Assembly (NCBI GenBank): GCA_020161795.1
Contig: JAIUOR010000026.1
Span: forward strand, 1-51,320
Length of the DNA: 51,320 bases
Reading direction: 5' to 3'
Source: Actinomycetota bacterium
GTDB lineage: Bacteria > Actinomycetota > Actinomycetes > Propionibacteriales > Propionibacteriaceae
Below, one piece after another: positions 8,312 to 16,728 of this stretch; the first letter of the stretch is position 1, and every line of letters starts with the position of its first letter. The position numbers and the translations under genes were made by a program. Below the pieces are notes generated by a model. It was not told the origin of the DNA. It did not search any database and worked only from the letters and a program-made list of their open reading frames with translations.

Positions 8312-10438
8312 GTGACCGAGCCGACGCCGTTTCATGATCTCGACGCCTATCTCGCGCTGCCCCGGTTGTCCGGGCTCGCGCTGAGCCCCGACGGACGGCG
8401 CCTGGCCGTGGTCGTCACCACGCTCAACCCCGAACGGACGGCCTACACCACCGCGCTCTGGGAGCTGGATCCGACCAGCGAGCGGCCCGCGCGCCGGCTC
8501 ACCCGCAGCGCCAAGGGGGAATCGGCCGCAGCGTTCACCGCCGGCGGCGATCTGTTGTTCACCTCCGCCCGCCCGGATCCGGACGACGGCAAGGCCAAGA
8601 CCGAGGAGAAGCCGAAGGCCGCGCTGTGGCTGCTGCCGGCGGCCGGCGGGGAGGCGCGCGTCATCGCTACCGCCCCGGGCGGGCTCTCCGGCATCATCTG
8701 CGCGCACTCGGCCGACGTGGTGAGCGTGGCGGCACCGGTGCTGCCCGCCGCCGCCGACCTGGCCGAGGACGCGAGCCTCCGCAAGGCGCGTGGCGACGCC
8801 GCGGTGCAGGCGATCCTGCACTCGTCCTATCCCGTGCGGAGCTGGGATCACGACCTCGGGCCGGACCAGCCCCGGCGCTACGTCGCCGAGCTGAGCGGGC
8901 TGGCCGACCCGCCGGCCACGCCCCTGCCGAACGCCGAGGACGCGCCGGATGCCGACCCCGCTCCGGGCAGGCTGGCGCTGCGCCAGCTCACCGGCGCCGG
9001 CCGCGCCCTGCTCTCCCATACCGCCGCGCTGTCGCCCGACGGCGTCACCCTGGTGACGAACTGGTCCGTCCCGGCGCCCGGCGCGGCCGAGCGGTCGATG
9101 CTGGTCGCGATCGAGGTCGCCACCGGGGAGCGGCGGATCCTGGTCGACGATCCGGATGCCACGCTCCACGGGCCGGTGGTGTCCCCGGACGGCACGCAGG
9201 TGGCGTTCCTCCGCTCCACGCTGACCACGCCCGAGCGGGCGCCTCGGGAGCAGCTGATGGTCGTGCCGCTGGCTGGTGGCACTCCGCGCCAGCTCGCCGT
9301 GGACTGGGACCGCTGGCCGACCTCGGCGGCCTGGCTGCCGGACGGTTCGGCGCTGCTGGTGACCGCCGACGAGAACGGGCGCGGGCCGCTCTTCTGGGTG
9401 AGCCTGGACGGCGATGTCGAGCGGGTCACCAGCGATGACGCCGTCTTCAGCGATGTCCGGATCGCACCCGATGGCACCGCGTACGCGTTGCGGGCCAGCT
9501 ACGCGGCTCCGGCCGAACCGGTTCGGATCGACCTGCCGGGCTTCCTGGCCAGCGGAGCCCCGGGCACCAGGAAGCCGCTCGCCGCGCGGGCGCTGCCGGC
9601 GCCGGCAGCGAACCCGGCTCTCCCCGGAGAACTGCGCGAGATCGAGACCACCACCGACGACGGAGTCGGGATCCGCGGCTGGCTGGCACTGCCCCGCGGT
9701 GCCTCGGCCGATCAGCCGGTGCCGCTGCTGCTGTGGATCCACGGCGGCCCGCTGAGTTCCTGGAACGCCTGGTCATGGCGCTGGAACCCCTGGCTGATGG
9801 TCGCCCAGGGCTACGCCGTCCTGCTGCCCGACCCGGCGTTGTCGACCGGCTACGGGCAGGATTTCGTCCAGCGAGGCTGGGGCAGGTGGGGCGATCGTCC
9901 CTACACCGACCTGATGGCGATCACCGACGCGGCGCAGGCCCTCGCCGAGATCGACCAGAGCCGCACGGCTGCCATGGGCGGTTCGTTCGGCGGCTACATG
10001 GCGAACTGGATCGCCGGCCGGACCGATCGGTTCGCCGCCATCGTCACCCACGCCAGCCTGTGGGCGCTGGATCAGTTCGGGCCCACCACCGACTACGCCT
10101 ACTACTGGCAGCGTGAGATGACGACGGAGATGGCCCTGGCCAACAGCCCGCATCGCTTCGTGGGCGAGATCCGTACCCCGATGCTGGTCATCCACGGCGA
10201 CCGCGACTACCGGGTACCGATCGGCGAAGGGCTGCGGCTGTGGTACGAGCTGCTGACCGCCTCGGGCCGGCCGGCCGATGACGACGGAAGCACCGTCCAC
10301 CGCTTCCTGTACTTCCCCGACGAGAACCACTGGGTGCTCACCCCGCAGCATGCGAAGGTCTGGTACCAGACCGTGCTGGCGTTCCTCGGCGAGCACCTGC
10401 GGGGCGAGCCGGCGGAGTATCCGAAGGTGCTGGGCTGA
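8312..10438 (+). CDS. S9 family peptidase (acylaminoacyl-peptidase/prolyl oligopeptidase type)
   Basis: A 708-aa serine peptidase. The N-terminal two thirds have WD/PQQ-like beta-propeller strands (LSPDGRRLAVVV, LSPDGVTLVTNW, VSPDGTQVAFLR, IAPDGTAYALR), which screen access to the active site. The C-terminal alpha/beta hydrolase domain holds GGSFGGY with Ser558, HGDRDYRVP with Asp632, and DENHWVL with His673: a complete triad in family order. There is no signal peptide, so it probably trims short or acylated peptides in the cytoplasm. The GTG at 8312 is chosen because the frame before it is low-complexity and a -10-like box precedes it. It converges on the NifX-like gene, 22 bp away. Confidence 0.92.
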   Translation: MTEPTPFHDLDAYLALPRLSGLALSPDGRRLAVVVTTLNPERTAYTTALWELDPTSERPARRLTRSAKGESAAAFTAGGDLLFTSARPDPDDGKAKTEEKPKAALWLLPAAGGEARVIATAPGGLSGIICAHSADVVSVAAPVLPAAADLAEDASLRKARGDAAVQAILHSSYPVRSWDHDLGPDQPRRYVAELSGLADPPATPLPNAEDAPDADPAPGRLALRQLTGAGRALLSHTAALSPDGVTLVTNWSVPAPGAAERSMLVAIEVATGERRILVDDPDATLHGPVVSPDGTQVAFLRSTLTTPERAPREQLMVVPLAGGTPRQLAVDWDRWPTSAAWLPDGSALLVTADENGRGPLFWVSLDGDVERVTSDDAVFSDVRIAPDGTAYALRASYAAPAEPVRIDLPGFLASGAPGTRKPLAARALPAPAANPALPGELREIETTTDDGVGIRGWLALPRGASADQPVPLLLWIHGGPLSSWNAWSWRWNPWLMVAQGYAVLLPDPALSTGYGQDFVQRGWGRWGDRPYTDLMAITDAAQALAEIDQSRTAAMGGSFGGYMANWIAGRTDRFAAIVTHASLWALDQFGPTTDYAYYWQREMTTEMALANSPHRFVGEIRTPMLVIHGDRDYRVPIGEGLRLWYELLTASGRPADDDGSTVHRFLYFPDENHWVLTPQHAKVWYQTVLAFLGEHLRGEPAEYPKVLG

Positions 10439-10460
10439 GCCCTCCGCGCGGCCGGTCGGG

Positions 10461-10793
10461 CTAGGAGATGGCCGATGCCGCGGCCAGGACGGAGGTGCGG
10501 GCGTCCCCCGGGATGGCTTTGGCGAAGCCGATCCCCAGTTGAGCGAAGAGCTTGCGCAGCCGGCGGCCGATCGCGGGCGCGACCACCGTCGTGACCTGCT
10601 CGGCCTGGAGGAAGCGGGCGATCCGGGCGTGCCGGGAGTCCTTCCCCAGCCCCTTGGCGTCGTCCCAGCCCACCTCGTGGATCGTCCAGGAGGTGATCCG
10701 CGGTCCCGCCACGTCGGCGACCCCCACCCAGTGGGCCTTGCCCCAGCTCTCGGCGGTGCGTCCGTCGACGGTTACGGGTGTCGCGATGATCAC
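10461..10793 (-). CDS. NifX/NifB-like dinitrogenase iron-molybdenum cofactor domain protein
   Basis: A 110-aa protein made of one small domain of the NifX/NifB C-terminal/VnfX type (RNase H-like fold), as judged from MIIATPVTVDGRTAESWGKA, a WTIHEVGWDDA segment and VVAPAIGRRLRKLFAQLGI. In nitrogen fixers the family carries FeMo-cofactor precursors; the orphan versions in non-fixing bacteria have no settled role, though metal or Fe-S cluster handling is a reasonable inference. The GTG start at 10793 follows AGGAG by 7 nt. No nif genes are near. It is transcribed toward the S9 peptidase gene and divergently from the spermidine-synthase-like gene. Confidence 0.75.
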   Translation of the reverse strand: MIIATPVTVDGRTAESWGKAHWVGVADVAGPRITSWTIHEVGWDDAKGLGKDSRHARIARFLQAEQVTTVVAPAIGRRLRKLFAQLGIGFAKAIPGDARTSVLAAASAIS

Positions 10794-10905
10794 GAAGCGC
10801 TCCTCATCATTGTGGGCGGGGTTACCTTCTCATGGTAGCCCCGGGCATGCTGGGGGCGGGGGAGCGGGCGGCGTGGCCGATCCGGCCGCCGGAAGGAGGG
10901 CGCGG

Positions 10906-11715
10906 GTGAGCGAGATCGTCCCCGACCACATACACGCCGGAACCTTCGTGGTGCGCACCGGGGTCACCGAACAGTCCTGGATCGACCTGGACGATCCGAC
11001 CCGGATCGAGTTCGAGTACGTCCGGCGCATCGTCGAGGCGCTGCACGCCACCGTGCTGGCCCGCCCGTCCGGCGAGCGGATCCGGGTCGTCCACGTCGGC
11101 GGCGGCGGGATGAGCCTGCCGCGGTACGTGGCGACCGTCCGTCCGCATACCGCCCAGCTGGTCTTCGAGCCCGATTCGGCGCTGGTCGACGCCGTCCGCG
11201 AGCACCTGCCGTTGCCCCGCCGCAGCGGCATCAAGATCCGTCCGACCGACGGACGGTCGGGGCTGGCCGAACTGGCCGACGAGTACGCCGACGCGGTGAT
11301 CGTGGACGCGTTCCGCGGCGCCGTCGTCCCTGCAGACCTGGCCACCGCGGAGTGGTTCGCCGAGATCGCCCGCGTGCTGCGCGCCGACGGGGTGATGATC
11401 ATGAACCTCGGCGACCGCGCGCCCTTCGACTGGGGAAAGCGCTGCGTGGCCGGCATGACGGCCAACTTCGGGCAGGTCGCGGTGAGCGCGGAGATCCCGG
11501 TCTGGAAGGGACGCCGCTACGGCAACCTGGTCGGGGTCGCTGCGCGCGGTCGGCTCCCGCTTGCCCAGCTGGAACGGGAACTGGCGCGGACCGCCTTCCC
11601 CTATCGCCTGCTGGCGGCCGGCGGGTTGACCGCGTGGCTGGGCGCCGCGCCCCCGTTCACCGACGACGACAGCGCCGATTCCCTCGACCCGGTGGCTCAC
11701 GGCTGGCTGGGCTGA
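10906..11715 (+). CDS. Spermidine synthase-like SAM-dependent protein
   Basis: A 269-aa protein with a class I methyltransferase fold of the spermidine-synthase kind: VVHVGGGGMSLPRYVA is the nucleotide-binding glycine loop (the usual GGGDG is altered to GGGGM), FEPDSALVDAVREHLPLP the acidic residue binding the ribose, and DAVIVDAFRGAVVP the motif IV region. The active-site aspartates of true aminopropyltransferases cannot be confirmed, so the reaction is uncertain; fused spermidine-synthase-like proteins of actinobacteria are often unassigned. AAGGAGG lies 6 nt before the GTG at 10906, fixing the start. It lies 36 bp before pyrE, which has its own promoter. Confidence 0.75.
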   Translation: MSEIVPDHIHAGTFVVRTGVTEQSWIDLDDPTRIEFEYVRRIVEALHATVLARPSGERIRVVHVGGGGMSLPRYVATVRPHTAQLVFEPDSALVDAVREHLPLPRRSGIKIRPTDGRSGLAELADEYADAVIVDAFRGAVVPADLATAEWFAEIARVLRADGVMIMNLGDRAPFDWGKRCVAGMTANFGQVAVSAEIPVWKGRRYGNLVGVAARGRLPLAQLERELARTAFPYRLLAAGGLTAWLGAAPPFTDDDSADSLDPVAHGWLG

Positions 11716-11738
11716 CGGACACCGTCCGCGCACGACAC

Positions 11739-11744
11739 TAGGGT
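11739..11744 (+). promoter_or_regulatory. -10 box TAGGGT, leaderless promoter of pyrE
   Basis: TAGGGT ends 7 nt before the ATG at 11752. With this spacing the transcript would start at the A of ATG. No ribosome binding site lies between. Confidence 0.6.
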
Positions 11745-11751
11745 GTGGCCC

Positions 11752-12294
11752 ATGAGCGACCGCGACCACCTGATCCAACACATCAAGAAGCTGGCCGTCA
11801 TCCACGGCCGGGTGACGCTGGCATCGGGACGGGAGGCCGACTACTACATCGACCTGCGCCGGGTGACCCTGGACGGTGCGGCGGCTCCGCTGGTCGGGTC
11901 GGTGATGCGCGATCTGGTGAAGGACTGGGAGTTCGAGGCCGTCGGTGGGCTGACGCTGGGGGCCGACCCGGTGGCGGTGGCGATGCTGCACGACGCCGCG
12001 CAGGCCGGCGGCCGCCTGGATGCCTTCGTCGTCCGCAAGCAGTCCAAGGCGCACGGCCTGCAGCGCCAGATCGAGGGCACCGAGGTCGCCGGACGCCGGG
12101 TGCTGGTGGTGGAGGACACCTCCACCACGGGCGGATCGGTGATGACGGCGGTCGATGCCGTGCGCGAGGCCGGCGGCGAGGTGATCGGCGTCGCCGTGAT
12201 CGTCGATCGCGACACCGGCGCCCGCGAGAAGATCGAGGCCGCCGGGGTGCCCTACCGGTACGCCGTCAACCTGACCGACCTCGGCCTGGCCTGA
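11752..12294 (+). CDS. pyrE: Orotate phosphoribosyltransferase
   Basis: A 180-aa enzyme that joins orotate to PRPP to make OMP in pyrimidine synthesis. It contains the dimer-loop lysines in FVVRKQSKAHGLQRQIEG and the PRPP-binding motif VLVVEDTSTTGGS, both characteristic. The start of the fold, ASGREADYYIDLRRVTL, is also typical. The ATG at 11752 is preferred to the one at 11743 because the TAGGGT box would otherwise lie across the start; MSDRDHLIQHIKKLA fits family N-termini. Other pyr genes are not nearby, as is common in actinobacteria. It appears to be a single-gene transcription unit. Confidence 0.95.
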   Translation: MSDRDHLIQHIKKLAVIHGRVTLASGREADYYIDLRRVTLDGAAAPLVGSVMRDLVKDWEFEAVGGLTLGADPVAVAMLHDAAQAGGRLDAFVVRKQSKAHGLQRQIEGTEVAGRRVLVVEDTSTTGGSVMTAVDAVREAGGEVIGVAVIVDRDTGAREKIEAAGVPYRYAVNLTDLGLA

Positions 12295-12399
12295 TCGCGC
12301 CGGGCCTCCCTGGTGAGCCGGCCTGAGTGCGCGACGGCGCTGGATGCCGGCCGGCCAGAGCGCGAACCGAGGGGGCTACGTTGTGTCCCCCCGAGCCGT

Positions 12400-12405
12400 T
12401 AGGCT
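12400..12405 (+). promoter_or_regulatory. Putative -10 box TAGGCT of the lemA gene
   Basis: TAGGCT in GCCGTTAGGCTGGCG, 38 nt before the ATG at 12444; predicted leader about 30 nt containing GAAAGAAG. Confidence 0.45.
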
Positions 12406-12443
12406 GGCGTCTGCCCAGCATTCCGCGAGCGAAAGAAGCCACC

Positions 12444-13361
12444 ATGTGGGTTTTCCTCATCCTGCTACTGATCATCGTGGGCTTGGCCGGCTACGGCATC
12501 TCGCTGTACAACGGCTTCGTCCGATCCCGGAATCAGATCCAGGAATCATGGCGCCAGATCGACGTCGAACTCAACCGCCGCTATGACCTGATCCCGAATC
12601 TGGTCGAGACGGTGCGCGCCTACGCCGCCCACGAGCGCAACACCCTGGAGCAGGTCGTAGCGCTGCGCAGCCAGGCCGCCCAGCTGGCCCAGGCCTCGGG
12701 CGGCGTCCCGAGCGAGCAGCGGGCGCAGGTGGAGGAGCAGCTCTCGGCCGCGGTGCGGCAGTTGGTGGTGAGCGTCGAGGCCTACCCCGACCTCAAGAGC
12801 AACGTGAACTTCCTGGAGCTGCAGCGCGAGCTCGCCGCCACCGAAGACCGGATCGCCGCCGGGCGCCGGTTCTACAACGCCAATGTGCGCAACTACAACA
12901 CCCAGGTCGAGTCGTTCCCATCCAACATCCTGGCCGGCATGTTCAAGTTCGAGAAGGCCACCTACTTCGAGGTCAACGAGGCCGCCGTCCGCCAGGCTCC
13001 GCAGGTGAACTTCGGCGAGATCAGCGATCGCGGCGACGCGCCGCGACCGGGTGCCGAGCCGACCAACGCACAGCTCGAAGCGGGTGCGGCGGCCGCGGGA
13101 GGCCTGCCGGATCCGCAGGCCTATCAGCAGCCGAACCCGGTCGCGCCGCCCCCCGGGCAGTTCGCCCAGCCGGCTCCGGCGCAGCAGTTCCCGCCGCCCT
13201 CCTACCCGCCGGCCCAGCCCCAGCAGTACCCGCCGGCGCAGGCAGCTCCGGAGCCGCCCAGCTACGGCGCTCCCGGCACGCCACCGGCCGCCGACCAGCC
13301 GCCGTCCGGCGGTCCGTCCGATCAGCCGCCGTCGCCGTATCAGCCACCGCAGACCTCCTGA
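12444..13361 (+). CDS. LemA family membrane protein with Pro/Gln-rich tail
   Basis: A 305-aa protein. It has one N-terminal membrane helix (MWVFLILLLIIVGLAGYGIS), then the LemA core: WRQIDVELNRRYDLIPNLVE, a helical segment with VALRSQAAQLAQ, and ENVNFLELQRELAATEDRI-like sequence (here SNVNFLELQRELAATEDRI), RRFYNANVRNYNT and FPSNILAGMF. LemA proteins are membrane-anchored four-helix proteins of unknown function. Beyond about residue 205 the chain becomes low-complexity, rich in Pro, Gln, Ala and Tyr (YPPAQPQQYPPAQ), an extension not found in short LemA proteins, probably a disordered outer or cytoplasmic tail. GAAAGAAG precedes the ATG at 12444. Confidence 0.9.
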   Translation: MWVFLILLLIIVGLAGYGISLYNGFVRSRNQIQESWRQIDVELNRRYDLIPNLVETVRAYAAHERNTLEQVVALRSQAAQLAQASGGVPSEQRAQVEEQLSAAVRQLVVSVEAYPDLKSNVNFLELQRELAATEDRIAAGRRFYNANVRNYNTQVESFPSNILAGMFKFEKATYFEVNEAAVRQAPQVNFGEISDRGDAPRPGAEPTNAQLEAGAAAAGGLPDPQAYQQPNPVAPPPGQFAQPAPAQQFPPPSYPPAQPQQYPPAQAAPEPPSYGAPGTPPAADQPPSGGPSDQPPSPYQPPQTS

Positions 13362-13367
13362 ACCGCT

Positions 13368-13398
13368 CGATGGCCACCCGGAGCCCGGGTGGCCATCG
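13368..13398. terminator. Perfect 13-bp inverted repeat, likely bidirectional terminator
   Basis: CGATGGCCACCCG at 13368-13380 pairs exactly with CGGGTGGCCATCG at 13386-13398, loop GAGCC. It lies between the convergent lemA and dedA-family genes and is flanked by CTCG/CGAG plus a short T run on the plus strand. Confidence 0.85.
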
Positions 13399-13424
13399 TT
13401 TCGAGGACCTCGTCGAGGGAGCGG

Positions 13425-14144
13425 TCAGCTCTCGACGGACTCGTCGGCAGCCCTGGCCTCGGCGGCGGTGCGCCGCCTGGCGAGCAGCACCTCGATGACC
13501 ATGGGAAGCACCGAGACCAGCACGATCGCGATCAGCACCGCGTCGATGTTGTGCCGGATGAAGTCGATCTGACCAAGGAAGAAGCCCAGCAGGGTGACCC
13601 CGGCGGCCCAGATGACGGCGCCGATCCCCGTCCAGGTGATGAAGGTGCGAAAGCTCATGCCCGCCGCGCCCGCCACCATGGTGACGAAGGTCCGCACGAA
13701 GGGGACGAAACGGCCCAGCACCAGTGCCTTGGAGCCGTAGCGCTCGAAGAAGTCGTGGGTCTGCTGCAGATGCTTGGCCGAGAAGATCCGGCCGATGAAA
13801 CCGGAGCGGGGCTTGAACAACCACGGCGAGATGGTCTTGCCCACCCAGTAGCCGGCGACATTGCCCAGCACCGCGGCCGTCACCAGCACCGCCATCGCGA
13901 TCGCCAGCACGGCGGGCTGGCTGAGATCGCCGAAGCGGATGATCGGGGCGTCGTTGGCGATGAACATGCCGACGGCGAAGAGCAGCGAATCCCCGGGCAG
14001 CACGGGGAAGATCGCGCACTCGATGAAGATGATGAAGGCAGCCCCCCACAACGCCCAGTTTCCGAGCGCGGTGAGGAGGTATTCGGGGTCGAGCCAGTCT
14101 GGCAGCAGCATGGGCACGAGGGTCAGCTGGGGCAGCAGGTTCAC
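13425..14144 (-). CDS. DedA family (SNARE-associated/VTT) membrane protein
   Basis: A 239-aa protein of the DedA superfamily, whose members are thought to move or scramble lipids such as undecaprenyl phosphate across the membrane. Several hydrophobic segments are present together with the family features FPVLPGDSLLFAVGMF, GNVAGYWVGKTI, FERYGSKALVLGRFVPFVRTFVTMVAGAAGM and the C-terminal helix. The GTG start at 14144 has a TACCCT box 7 nt upstream, suggesting a leaderless transcript; the ATG at about 14112 is an alternative. It is divergent from the SpoU methyltransferase gene, sharing a 24-bp promoter gap, and ends in an Ala/Arg-rich cytoplasmic tail. Confidence 0.9.
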   Translation of the reverse strand: MNLLPQLTLVPMLLPDWLDPEYLLTALGNWALWGAAFIIFIECAIFPVLPGDSLLFAVGMFIANDAPIIRFGDLSQPAVLAIAMAVLVTAAVLGNVAGYWVGKTISPWLFKPRSGFIGRIFSAKHLQQTHDFFERYGSKALVLGRFVPFVRTFVTMVAGAAGMSFRTFITWTGIGAVIWAAGVTLLGFFLGQIDFIRHNIDAVLIAIVLVSVLPMVIEVLLARRRTAAEARAADESVES

Positions 14145-14151
14145 ATCCCAG

Positions 14152-14161
14152 AGGGTACCGT
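14152..14161. promoter_or_regulatory. Bidirectional promoter with overlapping divergent -10 boxes
   Basis: AGGGTACCGT contains TACCGT on the plus strand (14156-14161), 7 nt before the methyltransferase ATG at 14169, and TACCCT on the minus strand (14157 to 14152), 7 nt before the dedA-family GTG at 14144. The two hexamers share the central TA. Both genes would be leaderless and their initiation complexes could not occupy the site together. Confidence 0.55.
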
Positions 14162-14168
14162 GGCCCCC

Positions 14169-14858
14169 ATGACGCCCGGTGACGAGCAGGAGTGCGCCGG
14201 CTCGCACCCGGAGACCGGCGCGGCCCGGCACCCACTCGGCGACGACGAATTGACCGCCGCCAGCGCGCCCGGGGTGGGCCCCCACCCGCGTCCCTGGCCG
14301 GAGGATCCGCGGCTGGATCCGCACCTGCTCGCCGAGGGCGATCGCCGCAATGTGCTCGACCGGTACCGGTACTGGACGGTCGAGGCGATCGTGGCCGAGC
14401 TGGACACCCGCCGGGCCCCGCTTCATGTCGCGATCCAGAACTGGGAGCACGACTTCAACATCGGATCGATCGTGCGGACGGCGAACGCCTTCAACGTCGC
14501 GGGGGTCCACATCGTGGGGCGGCGCCGCTGGAACCGGCGCGGCGCGATGGTCACCGACCGCTACCTGCACGTCCAGCACCACGCTTCGGCAGCCGCGCTG
14601 GCACGGTGGGCCGGTGACGCCGGGGTGGCACTGGTCGGCATCGACAATCTGCCCGGCTCGGTGCCGCTGGAAGGCGTCCGGCTGCCCGAGCGGTGCTGCC
14701 TGGTGTTCGGCTCCGAAGGCCCGGGCCTGACCGACGACATGGTGGCCGCGTGTGAACAGTTGGTCTCGATCACCCAGTACGGCTCGACCCGCTCGCTGAA
14801 CGCCGGCGCGGCGGCCGCCATCGCCATGTACCACTGGTCGCTGGCCTGGCCGCGCTGA
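14169..14858 (+). CDS. SpoU/TrmH family RNA 2'-O-methyltransferase
   Basis: A 229-aa SPOUT-fold methyltransferase that 2'-O-methylates a ribose in tRNA or rRNA. The three SpoU motifs are visible: IQNWEHDFNIGSIVRTANAF (motif 1 with the catalytic Asn/Arg), CCLVFGSEGPGLTDDM (motif 2) and TRSLNAGAAAAIAMYHW (motif 3), the last two forming the SAM-binding knot. The first 45 residues are a proline-rich, acidic extension (PLGDDELTAASAPGVGP). The ATG at 14169 is the start because the overlapping -10 box lies 7 nt before it; the frame runs back over dedA only as a shadow. The RNA target cannot be told from sequence. Confidence 0.9.
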   Translation: MTPGDEQECAGSHPETGAARHPLGDDELTAASAPGVGPHPRPWPEDPRLDPHLLAEGDRRNVLDRYRYWTVEAIVAELDTRRAPLHVAIQNWEHDFNIGSIVRTANAFNVAGVHIVGRRRWNRRGAMVTDRYLHVQHHASAAALARWAGDAGVALVGIDNLPGSVPLEGVRLPERCCLVFGSEGPGLTDDMVAACEQLVSITQYGSTRSLNAGAAAAIAMYHWSLAWPR

Positions 14859-14913
14859 CCGCCGGCCCGGAAGACCGCGCCGCCGGGTGCGGGGCCGGTC
14901 GTGCCGAGGCGCA

Positions 14914-14919
14914 TACGAT
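14914..14919 (+). promoter_or_regulatory. -10 box TACGAT, leaderless promoter of the 14926 gene
   Basis: TACGAT ends 6 nt before the GTG at 14926; no ribosome binding site is present. Confidence 0.55.
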
Positions 14920-14925
14920 GGGCCC

Positions 14926-15444
14926 GTGAACGACGAGTTCGGCATCTACTACCGGCCCGAGCTGGCCGCGGGCCGGGTCGTCCAGACCCGCCGGCAGCTG
15001 CTCTGGCGGGTGGGGTCGACGCTGGTGGTGGTGGCGATCGGCATCGGCCTGCGCCTGGGCTACCCCGAGGAGTTCGGCTCGTCCGCGCTGTGGTTCATCG
15101 GCTCGGCCCTGGTGATCGGGCTGGCCTTCGCCAGCCGCGATATCGCGCAGTTCCTGGCCGCGCGCACCGATGCCAAGCGAGTGGCTCCTTGCCTCGCTCT
15201 GGGAGCCAACCGGGAGGGCATCCTGCTCGGCCCCGACTGGTTCGGCTGGGGCGAGGTGGGTGCTCTCATGGTGCGACCCGGCCGATGGGGCGGCTCGTCC
15301 CGGCTGGTGGCGACCGGGCGCGACCACCGCGCGCAGGAGATCCTGCTGGACTACACCGACGTCATGCCCGCCACCCTCGACTCCGCGATCGTCGCGCTCT
15401 CCGGCGGGCGGGCCCGGATCGACCTCTCGAGGCTGGACGCCTGA
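14926..15444 (+). CDS. Conserved-type membrane protein of unknown function, two helices and a PH-like tail
   Basis: A 172-aa protein that I do not recognise. It begins VNDEFGIYYRPELAAGRVVQ, followed by two hydrophobic helices (about residues 28-46 and 54-72, LWFIGSALVIGLAFA) and a C-terminal domain of alternating beta-like segments (GILLGPDWFGWGEVGALMVR, then RAQEILLDYTDV). The layout of two helices followed by a beta-rich domain with a conserved Trp resembles actinobacterial PH-domain membrane proteins; that is an inference. The GTG at 14926 follows the -10 box TACGAT by 6 nt. It precedes the aldolase gene by 116 bp and does not share its ribosome site. Confidence 0.7.
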   Translation: MNDEFGIYYRPELAAGRVVQTRRQLLWRVGSTLVVVAIGIGLRLGYPEEFGSSALWFIGSALVIGLAFASRDIAQFLAARTDAKRVAPCLALGANREGILLGPDWFGWGEVGALMVRPGRWGGSSRLVATGRDHRAQEILLDYTDVMPATLDSAIVALSGGRARIDLSRLDA

Positions 15445-15560
15445 CCGCCCGCGTCCATCAATTCGGCTGATCACTACGCAACAGCCGTCCGGATTTGCAA
15501 GACTGGCGTCGTTACCCTCGTCCGCGGGATCCGCGGGCGTCCTTTGAGAGAGGCCCTTAC

Positions 15561-16583
<1,023 letters not shown>

Positions 16584-16594
16584 GCAGCGTCACC

Positions 16595-16632
16595 GCACAG
16601 TGGGCCGGTCCTTCGGGGCCGGCCCACTGTGC
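16595..16632 (+). terminator. Rho-independent-type terminator after fbaA
   Basis: GCACAGTGGGCCGG at 16595-16608 pairs perfectly with CCGGCCCACTGTGC at 16619-16632 across a 10-nt loop, and a TGTTT stretch follows. Confidence 0.88.
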
Positions 16633-16647
16633 TGTTTCCATGGGCGC

Positions 16648-16724
16648 CGGGAGGATTTGCACCGAACTTGCCCAGAACCTGGCGGAAACGGCCGCCAGCG
16701 CCGAACCCGGTGCAGATCCTCCCG
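16648..16724. repeat. Palindromic repeat family R3, copy A (77 bp)
   Basis: The left arm CGGGAGGATTTGCACCG (16648-16664) is complementary to CGGTGCAGATCCTCCCG (16708-16724) with one mismatch. The element lies 4 bp beyond the stop codon of the nuclease gene 16729-17619. Copy B, of identical 77-bp length, lies on the other side of that gene. Confidence 0.8.
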
Positions 16725-16728
16725 CCGG

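Noticed and set aside
7565-9742. Minus-strand 725-codon frame opposite the SIS isomerase and S9 peptidase genes
   Set aside because: Gly/Arg/Gln-rich low-complexity translation; the plus strand carries two intact, well-conserved enzymes.
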